Part shown: positions 5,405 through 11,978 of the stretch, one piece after another
How positions within the stretch are numbered: the first letter of the stretch is position 1
How the letters are laid out: every line of letters starts with the position of its first letter
NCBI GenBank assembly: GCA_949280095.1
Contig: CASDHD010000031.1
Location: 1 to 11,978, forward strand
Length of the DNA stretch: 11,978 nt
Direction: 5' to 3'
Origin: an uncultured Bacilli bacterium
Lineage (GTDB): Bacteria > Bacillota_I > Bacilli_A > RF39 > UBA660
The notes under the pieces: model-generated
Database searches by the model: none
What the model was told of the DNA's origin: nothing
The model's input: the letters and a program-made list of their open reading frames with translations, nothing else
Made by a program: the position numbers and the translations under genes

Positions 5405-7162
5405 ATGGGAAAATTGTTTAAAAATATAACAAAAAAAGATTTCTGTTTTATAGGAGTTTGTATTCTTTTAATTGTATTCCAAGTTTGGTTAGAACTTAAA
5501 ATGCCAGATTATATGAGTGCAATTACAAGACTTGTAGAAACCGAAGGTACGATAGGAGAAATTGCTTTACAAGGTTTTTATATGATGTTATGTGCTTTAG
5601 GAAGTTTAGTTTCTGCTGTTATTGTAGGATATTTTGCTTCTTCCGTTGCTTCTAATTTTTCAAAGATTTTGCGTGACAAGATATTTTCAAAAGTTTTAAA
5701 ATTTAGTACAAAAGAAATGAAAGAGTTGGAAACAAGTAGTTTAATTACTCGTACAACAAATGATGTAACACAAGTCGAAATATTAATTAGTATGGGCTTG
5801 CAAATGATTGTAAAAGCACCTATTATGGCTGTGTGGGCGATATTAAAAATTCTTAATAAAGGATTAGAATGGAGTATTTTAACTGCTGTATGTGTTGTAG
5901 TACTACTTATAACAATTGGGATTTTAATGGTGATTGTGTTGCCAAGATTTGAACGTGTGCAAAAATTAATCGATAAAGTTAATGGTGTTACAAGAGAGAA
6001 TTTATCAGGTATTCGAGTAGTTCGTGCTTTTAATGCAGAAGAATTTCAAAAGAAACGTTTTGAAAAAACAAATCAAGATCTTACGAAAATGCAATTGTTT
6101 AATCAAAGATGTTTTTCTGTGATGCAACCTATTATGATGTTGATTATGAACGGATTAACGCTTGGAATTTACTTTATTGGTGCTTATTTAATTGATGCTG
6201 CAATGATGAGTGGAAAAATTACACTTTTTAGTAATATGGTTGTATTTTCAAGTTATGGAATGCAAGTGATTTCTAGCTTTTTAATGCTTGCAATGATTTT
6301 TATGATGTGGCCAAGAGCTAATATTTCTGCTAGTCGTATTAATGAAGTATTAACAAAAGAAGAATCCATTATCGATGGGACGTTTGCAGATACTACAGTA
6401 GAAAAAGGAACTGTAGAATTTAAAAATGTATCTTTTAAATATCCAGATGCTGATGAGTATTTGTTAAAAAATATATCTTTTAAAGTTAATAAAGGACAAA
6501 CGATTGCTTTTATTGGTTCAACAGGAAGTGGAAAATCTACACTTATCAATTTAGTTCCTAGATTTTATGATGTTACAGAAGGGGAAGTCCTTGTAAATGG
6601 TGTGAATGTCAAAGAATATAAGCAAGAAGTTTTACATAATAAAATTGGATATGTTCCTCAAAAAGCTGTAATGTTTACAGGAACTGTTACTGAAAATGTT
6701 TCTTATGGAGACAACGGAAAGGAAGAAATTTCATTTGATGATGTAAAAGAAGCAATTCGTGTTGCTCAAGGAACAGATTTTGTAGAGAAAATGGATAAAA
6801 CTTATGATGCACATATTGCAAGAGGAGGAACCAATATTTCAGGAGGCCAAAAGCAAAGACTTGCTATTGCTAGAGCGATTGCCAGAAATCCAGAGATTTA
6901 TATTTTCGATGATTCTTTTTCTGCACTTGACTATAAAACCGATGCTACTTTGCGTCGTGAATTAAAAAAATATACGAAAGAAGCAACGTGTTTGATTGTT
7001 GCACAAAGAATTGGAACGATTCTAAATGCTGATACAATTGTTGTTTTAGATAATGGAAATTGTGTAGGAGTTGGAACACATAAGGAACTATTAAAAAAAT
7101 GTCAAGTTTACAAAGAAATTGCTTTGTCGCAACTTAGTGAGGAGGAGATTTATAATGCCTAG
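5405..7162 (+). CDS. ABC exporter half-transporter, subunit with degenerate catalytic site
   Basis: This 585-residue type IV ABC exporter has a six-helix membrane domain (about 12-310) fused to a nucleotide-binding domain (about 335-575). Walker A is G371-STGSGKS378, the Q-loop Gln is Q419, and the signature ISGGQ (478-482) is intact. Walker B ends in D502-D503, so the catalytic Glu is an Asp. The switch His is Q534 (AQRIGTI in place of AHRLSTI). This subunit should therefore bind ATP in a poorly hydrolysing site while lending its good signature to its partner. The start at 5405 has AGAGG (5391-5395) nine bases upstream, just before the marR stop. The gene overlaps the next by 8 bases, consistent with translational coupling. 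Multidrug or peptide export is likely, but the substrate is unknown. Confidence 0.93.
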   Translation: MGKLFKNITKKDFCFIGVCILLIVFQVWLELKMPDYMSAITRLVETEGTIGEIALQGFYMMLCALGSLVSAVIVGYFASSVASNFSKILRDKIFSKVLKFSTKEMKELETSSLITRTTNDVTQVEILISMGLQMIVKAPIMAVWAILKILNKGLEWSILTAVCVVVLLITIGILMVIVLPRFERVQKLIDKVNGVTRENLSGIRVVRAFNAEEFQKKRFEKTNQDLTKMQLFNQRCFSVMQPIMMLIMNGLTLGIYFIGAYLIDAAMMSGKITLFSNMVVFSSYGMQVISSFLMLAMIFMMWPRANISASRINEVLTKEESIIDGTFADTTVEKGTVEFKNVSFKYPDADEYLLKNISFKVNKGQTIAFIGSTGSGKSTLINLVPRFYDVTEGEVLVNGVNVKEYKQEVLHNKIGYVPQKAVMFTGTVTENVSYGDNGKEEISFDDVKEAIRVAQGTDFVEKMDKTYDAHIARGGTNISGGQKQRLAIARAIARNPEIYIFDDSFSALDYKTDATLRRELKKYTKEATCLIVAQRIGTILNADTIVVLDNGNCVGVGTHKELLKKCQVYKEIALSQLSEEEIYNA

Positions 7163-9308
7163 ACCTATGGGAAGAGGGCCACAAGGAAATGAACAATCAA
7201 AAGATTTTTTTGGATCTATTAAAAGATTGTTAAAAAATTTGAAACCTTGGAAGTATTTACTTCTTGTTGCTATAATTCTTGCTGCTTTAAGTGCTGTTTT
7301 AACTTTAATTTCACCAGACCGTTTATCAAGTCTTACAGATGCAATTACGGAAGGTATTACACCTAATAGTGAAAAACTAAATATAATTACTGAAGCAGTA
7401 TCCGATTATTTAAAACCAGAAAAGATAAAATCTAAAATGGCAGAAATTTCTAGTCTGTCTATTCCTGAAGAAGAAAAAATAAAGTTTATTTCCCTTTTAG
7501 AAGAAATGCAAAATGTATCTCAAGAAGAACAACTCACTTTGTTTTTTCAAATTCCGGATTCTATTATCTATGTTCTGTTAGAAGATATTACGATAGAGGA
7601 AACACTTATTTCCGTAGAGGATCAAATAAAGATGTTTCATTTGATGAGTGAAATGAATTCTTCAAAAGATTTACAAAAAATGGATGAACTTCCAACCTCT
7701 ATTTACAATTTAGTTAAACCTAGTATTAATATGGAAAAAGTAAAAAATATTGCTATTTTAATTGGAACTCTTTATTTACTAAGTGCTTTGTTTAGTTATA
7801 TCGAAAGTTTTTCTATGACGACAATTTCTAATCATTTTGCGAAATCTTTAAGAACGAGGATTAGTAGTAAGATCAATAAATTACCACTTAAATATTTTGA
7901 TTCTCATGAAACAGGAGATGTTTTATCAAGAGTAACGAATGATGTAGATACGATTGCTCAAAATTTAAATAATAGTTTAGCAACACTTGTTACGAGTCTT
8001 ACTTTATTTATTGGTTCTATTATTATGATGTTTACTACAAATGTTATTATGGCAATTACAGCTATGCTTTCAAGTTTACTTGGTTTCTCTATTATTATTG
8101 TGATTTTAGGAAAAAGCCAGAAATATTTTACAAGACGTCAAGAGGAGCTTGGAAATATCAATGGCTATATTGAGGAAATCTATTCTGGTCATAATGTTGT
8201 GAAAACGTATAATGGAGATAAAGAAGCTTTAGAAAGATTTCATAAATTAAATCACAATTTGTATGAAGCCAATCGAAAAAGTCAATTTCTATCTGGTCTT
8301 ATGATGCCTATTATGAGTTTTGTGGGAAACTTTGGTTATGTTGCAGTATGTATCGTAGGTGCATTACTAGTTTCAAATGATGTTATTTCTTTTGGTGTTA
8401 TAGTTGCTTTTATTATTTATGTCCGTTTATTTACCAATCCTCTTACTCAAATTGCCCAAGCAATGACTGCTCTTCAATCAACTGCTGCCGCAGGAGAAAG
8501 AGTATTTGAATTCTTGGATGAAGAAGAATTAGCAGATGAAACACATCTTAATAACCATTTAGTTAAAGCTCGTTTTAAGGGAGAAATTGAATTTAAACAT
8601 GTTCGTTTTGGTTATAATCCAGAGAAAACCATTATTCATGATTTTAGTGCTAAAGTAAAGCCTGGTGAAAAAATTGCTATTGTTGGGCCAACTGGTGCAG
8701 GAAAGACCACAATGGTAAATTTACTTATGAAATTTTATGAAATTAATGGCGGGGATATTTTAATCGATGGGGTATCGATTAAGGAATTAACAAGAGAAAA
8801 TATCCATGATTTGTTCTGTATGGTTTTACAAGATACATGGTTGTTTGATGGAACAATAAATGAAAATATTAGGTTTAATAAAGAAGGTTTAAGTGATGAA
8901 AATGTATGGGAAGTTTGTAAAACTGTTGGTGTTTCCCACTTTATTAAAACTTTACCTGGAGGATTGAACGCTACTGTTTCGGATAATGATACTGTAAGTA
9001 GTGGTCAAAAACAGCTATTTACAATTGCTCGTGGAATGCTAGAAGAAGCACCATTCTTAATCTTAGATGAAGCAACGAGTAATGTTGATACCAGAACCGA
9101 AGAATTAGTTCAAAAAGCGATGGATAAATTAACTGTAGGAAGAACATCTTTCATTATTGCTCATCGTTTAAGTACAATTAAAAATGCCGATTTAATCTTA
9201 GTTATGAACGAGGGAAATATTATTGAACAAGGAACACATGAGGAATTAATTAAACAAAAAGGCTTCTATGAAAAACTTTATAATAGTCAATTTGAAACAA
9301 TTTCATAA
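7155..9308 (+). CDS. ABC exporter half-transporter, catalytic subunit with large TM1-TM2 insert
   Basis: This 717-residue partner of the upstream subunit has TM1 at about 33-53. A polar, acidic, helix-rich stretch of about 145 residues (53-197) follows and should lie outside the cell. The remaining membrane helices run from about 198 to 430. The nucleotide-binding domain (about 475-712) has Walker A G511-PTGAGKT518, Q559, Walker B ending in D638-E639 and switch His H670. Its signature is VSSGQ (614-618) in place of LSGGQ. With the intact signature of the first subunit it should form the one active ATP site. The ATG at 7155 has AGGAGG (7140-7145) nine bases upstream; a TTG at 7119 would lie deep in the preceding gene. 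A strong bidirectional hairpin follows. Typical half-transporters are about 580 residues, and the insert explains the extra length. Confidence 0.93.
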   Translation: MPRPMGRGPQGNEQSKDFFGSIKRLLKNLKPWKYLLLVAIILAALSAVLTLISPDRLSSLTDAITEGITPNSEKLNIITEAVSDYLKPEKIKSKMAEISSLSIPEEEKIKFISLLEEMQNVSQEEQLTLFFQIPDSIIYVLLEDITIEETLISVEDQIKMFHLMSEMNSSKDLQKMDELPTSIYNLVKPSINMEKVKNIAILIGTLYLLSALFSYIESFSMTTISNHFAKSLRTRISSKINKLPLKYFDSHETGDVLSRVTNDVDTIAQNLNNSLATLVTSLTLFIGSIIMMFTTNVIMAITAMLSSLLGFSIIIVILGKSQKYFTRRQEELGNINGYIEEIYSGHNVVKTYNGDKEALERFHKLNHNLYEANRKSQFLSGLMMPIMSFVGNFGYVAVCIVGALLVSNDVISFGVIVAFIIYVRLFTNPLTQIAQAMTALQSTAAAGERVFEFLDEEELADETHLNNHLVKARFKGEIEFKHVRFGYNPEKTIIHDFSAKVKPGEKIAIVGPTGAGKTTMVNLLMKFYEINGGDILIDGVSIKELTRENIHDLFCMVLQDTWLFDGTINENIRFNKEGLSDENVWEVCKTVGVSHFIKTLPGGLNATVSDNDTVSSGQKQLFTIARGMLEEAPFLILDEATSNVDTRTEELVQKAMDKLTVGRTSFIIAHRLSTIKNADLILVMNEGNIIEQGTHEELIKQKGFYEKLYNSQFETIS

Positions 9309-9311
9309 AAT

Positions 9312-9347
9312 AAAACACTACTAAATTTTGAATTCAGTAGTGTTTTT
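9312..9347. terminator. Bidirectional terminator shared by convergent genes
   Basis: AAAACACTACT (9312-9322) pairs perfectly with AGTAGTGTTTT (9336-9346) around a 13-nt loop, with T-runs on both strands. The stop of the minus-strand gene (9321-9323) lies at the base of the loop, so the hairpin forms only after translation of that gene is nearly complete. Confidence 0.9.
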
Positions 9348-10865
9348 GTATGCCGAAAATTCTTGCGATATTCCTTCACCAGTATTAGGGAATTTAGAAG
9401 AATAAACAAAATCACAAACGTATAAAGTACATAATAAAACGCAAAGAATTGTTTTGATTTTTTTAGGGATTTTGATATACAAACTATCTAAAAAAGGAGC
9501 AGCAAAATAGATGAAGAAAGTACCACCAATTCCAAAGGTAAGTAGTCCTTCTAAACAAATTCGACCATGAAGGTTTAAGAAGAAATGATCATAATCCCAC
9601 CATCTAGCGTTTTTGAAAGTTTCTAAATACCAAGCAGTTCCATATTCTAAAATACCGCAAAGTATCATGACTAAGACGAAAGTTTCAATAGGATGTTCAC
9701 GAAATTTTTTGAGGGTTAGGAGTATCAACATCAAGCCCCAACCATAAATGTGAAGCCATGGACCATGTAATGTTCCACGATTTGCAAAAAAGCCATATTG
9801 GAATAAGTTAAGTCCTACTTCCCAAAGCCATCCCACAATGGAAGCTGTAAAGAACATTAAAATAATAGAAGATAAAGAATAGTTTTTGTTATAGTCGGTA
9901 TGTAGCCATTTTTCTTTCTTTATTTCCTTATGAATATATTTGTCACTAGGATAATTTTCTTCTGTTTTCTCAAGTTCCTTATCCTTTAAATACGCAACAT
10001 TTTTGATATTACATTTTTTTCCTTCACTTCTATATAGAAAATAGTATTCCACCATGCAGCATTCTTTATAAGGATTAATAAACATAATGCCTAAAAAATG
10101 AAGAGTTAAAATATCAAGTAAATGCCATCCAAGAAAAGTTAGGTCAAATATAAAGATTTCCCATTTATGTCCTTTCATTAAATCTTCTGACAATTTTATA
10201 GCATCTTGTCCTGTTATTTCTGGATTTTCCGCTAAGATATAAGGAACTAAAATGTATGCATAGTGTTTAATAAAACCTCCAATAATCGTGAAATACCAAA
10301 GCCATTCTTTTACTGTTTTAACCATCATTGTAAAACTAATATTTTTTATTTTTTTAACTCGATAGGGAAGGAGTATTCTAACAAACTTTGTCTTTTTGTG
10401 ATTTTTGCTTTCTAAAAAGAACCTTTTTTCACCAACAATCATAATATTACGAATAAAAAACCAATATAGAAAAGAGAGAATAGCTCCTAGCAAAATAATG
10501 ATACTTTGCCATAAATGATTATGAAATACAAGTTGATTAAAAGAATTAAGTAATCCAAAAATAAAATTTCCAGAGGAAGTAACGTTATTAAAAACGTTGG
10601 CTAGCACTCCTCTTGTTGGTTTATAATTTGATAAATCAATGCGAAAATTTCCAATGGTTTCAATTGTTTCTTTTATAATGTTACTATTCATGACTTTTGT
10701 AAAACGAACGTTTTCATGCATGATAGGAATACTATTACGACTTTTAGTAAATAAATTGAAATTTCCTAACAGCATAGCCATGAAAAAGATTACGGCGATA
10801 GTGCGCCAGTAGTTTTTCTTCAAAACTTGTTTTGCTTCTTTTTTTATCTCTTTTCTATTTATCAT
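9321..10865 (-). CDS. DUF975 and CmpB-type (putative ABC transporter permease family) membrane fusion protein
   Basis: The 514-residue integral membrane protein joins two domains. Residues 1-285 fit DUF975: an N-terminal RxEIKKEAKxxLKxNYW-like start, several membrane helices, and the signature region LMKGHKWEIFIFDLTFLGWHLL (229-250) with INPY (263-266). A charged linker (about 285-328) follows. Residues 330-485 fit the CmpB-type family (PF06541): GWLWEV (345-350), NRGTLHGPW (362-370), IYGWG (373-377), LEYGTAWYLE (406-415), WWDY (422-425) and GRICLEG (434-440). Despite the family name, no ATPase partner or transport has been shown in general, and none is adjacent here. GAGG lies 7 bases before the ATG (complement of 10873-10876). 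The gene is convergent with the ABC operon and divergent from the hydrolase gene. Confidence 0.85.
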   Translation of the reverse strand: MINRKEIKKEAKQVLKKNYWRTIAVIFFMAMLLGNFNLFTKSRNSIPIMHENVRFTKVMNSNIIKETIETIGNFRIDLSNYKPTRGVLANVFNNVTSSGNFIFGLLNSFNQLVFHNHLWQSIIILLGAILSFLYWFFIRNIMIVGEKRFFLESKNHKKTKFVRILLPYRVKKIKNISFTMMVKTVKEWLWYFTIIGGFIKHYAYILVPYILAENPEITGQDAIKLSEDLMKGHKWEIFIFDLTFLGWHLLDILTLHFLGIMFINPYKECCMVEYYFLYRSEGKKCNIKNVAYLKDKELEKTEENYPSDKYIHKEIKKEKWLHTDYNKNYSLSSIILMFFTASIVGWLWEVGLNLFQYGFFANRGTLHGPWLHIYGWGLMLILLTLKKFREHPIETFVLVMILCGILEYGTAWYLETFKNARWWDYDHFFLNLHGRICLEGLLTFGIGGTFFIYFAAPFLDSLYIKIPKKIKTILCVLLCTLYVCDFVYSSKFPNTGEGISQEFSAYKNTTEFKI

Positions 10866-10899
10866 TTTACAACCTCATCAACGTTTATTTCTAATTAAA

Positions 10900-10928
10900 A
10901 TACTAACTTTTTTTGTTTATTTTGTCAA
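10900..10928 (-). promoter_or_regulatory. Promoter of the DUF975/CmpB-type gene
   Basis: On the minus strand a perfect TTGACA (complement of 10923-10928) is followed after 17 bases by TAGTAT (complement of 10900-10905). The leader to the start codon is about 30 nt. Confidence 0.65.
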
Positions 10929-10950
10929 ATTTTGTTGATTTTTCTATATA
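10922..10950 (+). promoter_or_regulatory. Promoter of the Mbeg1-like hydrolase gene
   Basis: TTGTCA (10922-10927) and TATATA (10945-10950) are 17 bases apart. The -35 shares bases with the minus-strand TTGACA, so the two divergent promoters use the same palindromic TTTGTCAAA-like word and cannot easily be occupied at once. Confidence 0.45.
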
Positions 10951-10970
10951 TTTATAAGGAAAGAGAGAAG

Positions 10971-11978
10971 ATGATTTTGAGCGATGTATTTGATTATTTA
11001 AAATGGCGAGGAGATTTATCTTTTTTAGAAAGTCCTGTTAATGAAATAGATAGTTTAATTTTTTGTGCCTTTTCTTATTTGGATTTAAAAGGCATTTTGG
11101 AATATCATGAATTAGTAACGATGAAAGAGTTGTATGTGAGATATAAACAAATAGAAGAAAACACAATATTTAAGAGAAACCAAAATCGTTTGTTTCAATT
11201 TTTAAGTGAAAGCAATCGTTTTAAGGAAATTGTAGTTGCAAGGTATTTTAATATAGTTGATGAAGAAAAAGAAATGCAAATTGCTGGTATGACATTTATT
11301 TTGCCAAATGAAACTTTATTTGTTACTTTTAAAGGAACAGATGGAACTCTTACAGGATGGAAAGAAAATTTTAATATGAGTTATATGGAGGTTATTCCTG
11401 CGGAAAAGAAAGCAGTTTCTTATTTAAATGAAATTCTTCGTTTGACAAAGAAGAGAGTTTATGTAGGAGGACATTCTAAAGGTGGGAATTTAGCTATGTA
11501 TGCTTCTGTATTTTGTGAAAATGATGATCGTGTTATTCGAGTCTATAATCACGATGGTCCAGGATTTAGAAAAGAAATTGTAGAAACAGAATTGTACAAA
11601 AAAAGAAAAGAAAAAATGATAACGTTTATTCCAAAAGCAAGCATTGTTGGAAACATTCTTAATCAAGATACAAAAACTTTTATTATTAAAAGTAAACAAT
11701 TGGGGTTTCTTCAGCATGATTTGTATTCTTGGCTGGTTGAGAATAATCATTTTGTGTATACAAGTGAGTTAAGTAAAGAAGCAAAAAATGTGAGTCAAAT
11801 GTTAAATGATGCTATTGATAAAATACCAGAAAAAGAAAAAGAGCAGGTAATTTCTCTTGTGTATGATTTTTTAGAATCATGGAATATTGAAGATATAAAG
11901 AAAATAATAGAACAGCCTCTTTTACTTAAACAAATATACGGGAATTTTAAAATAGAAGATGTACCTAAAATTTTGAAT
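10971..11978 (+). CDS. Mbeg1-like (DUF2974) alpha/beta-hydrolase, 3'-truncated by the window edge
   Basis: The frame runs 336 codons to the right edge without a stop, so the C-terminus is missing. The lipase-type nucleophile elbow is G167-H-S169-K-G171 in VYVGGHSKGGNLAMY. The strand before it carries FKGTDGTLTGWKENF (120-134), typical of Mbeg1-like proteins. Likely catalytic partners are D195 (NHDGPGF) and H249 (QHDLYSW). There is no signal peptide, so it appears cytosolic or membrane-peripheral. Family members are common in gut Bacillota, but their substrate is not established. An AGGA (10957-10960) lies 10 bases before the ATG. It is transcribed divergently from the DUF975/CmpB-type gene, from an overlapping promoter. 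Confidence 0.88.
   Translation, partial: MILSDVFDYLKWRGDLSFLESPVNEIDSLIFCAFSYLDLKGILEYHELVTMKELYVRYKQIEENTIFKRNQNRLFQFLSESNRFKEIVVARYFNIVDEEKEMQIAGMTFILPNETLFVTFKGTDGTLTGWKENFNMSYMEVIPAEKKAVSYLNEILRLTKKRVYVGGHSKGGNLAMYASVFCENDDRVIRVYNHDGPGFRKEIVETELYKKRKEKMITFIPKASIVGNILNQDTKTFIIKSKQLGFLQHDLYSWLVENNHFVYTSELSKEAKNVSQMLNDAIDKIPEKEKEQVISLVYDFLESWNIEDIKKIIEQPLLLKQIYGNFKIEDVPKILN

Noticed and set aside
6253..6549. Minus-strand open frame inside the first ABC gene
   Set aside because: It lies opposite the Walker A region and is a shadow.
7119..7154. N-terminal extension of the second ABC subunit from a TTG
   Set aside because: The ATG at 7155 has a near-perfect AGGAGG nine bases upstream, and the extension lies fully within the preceding gene.
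11490..11750. Minus-strand open frame opposite the Mbeg1-like gene
   Set aside because: The plus strand has a continuous hydrolase frame with catalytic motifs here, so this is a shadow.

Overview
The window is strongly AT-rich and every gene uses the standard bacterial code: TGG for Trp, TGA only as a stop, purine-rich Shine-Dalgarno (SD) sites, and a tRNA with encoded CCA. The protein families (VanZ-like, DUF975 plus CmpB-type, Mbeg1-like, MarR with a paired ABC exporter) point to a low-GC Bacillota genome, probably an anaerobic Clostridia or Erysipelotrichia-type gut bacterium. The genus cannot be determined from this stretch.

Left part (1-2069). An unrecognised membrane/coiled-coil protein, probably cut by the window edge, is followed by a weak hairpin terminator. 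Next come a GNAT acetyltransferase with its own promoter and a VanZ-like membrane protein. The VanZ leader is rich in inverted repeats, including one that holds the SD in a hairpin loop.

Middle part (2070-4917). A DUF362 protein is followed by a serine beta-lactamase-family gene, a tRNA-Arg(CCU) and a small unknown gene that ends at a good terminator. The serine hydrolase gene lies between two perfect 21-bp direct repeats. One is the 3' end of the DUF362 gene; the other sits just before the tRNA and would also encode the same last residues and a stop. This looks like a 1.3-kb insertion that duplicated the end of the DUF362 gene and separated it from its original downstream hairpin.

Right-centre (4904-9347). 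A compact operon encodes a MarR repressor and two ABC exporter half-transporters. A palindrome covers the expected transcription start, so autorepression is likely. The two nucleotide-binding domains are complementary. The first keeps a good signature motif but has lost the catalytic Glu and switch His; the second keeps both but has a changed signature. They should form a heterodimeric exporter with one working ATP site. The second subunit also has a roughly 145-residue, probably extracellular, insert between TM1 and TM2.

Right end (9312-11978). The exporter operon converges on a DUF975/CmpB-type membrane fusion protein, and the two share one bidirectional terminator. That gene is divergent from an Mbeg1-like alpha/beta hydrolase cut by the right edge; their promoters overlap at the -35 boxes. 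No CRISPR array, transposase, integrase or phage gene was seen. The most unusual features are the repeat-flanked serine hydrolase insertion and the insert-bearing ABC subunit.
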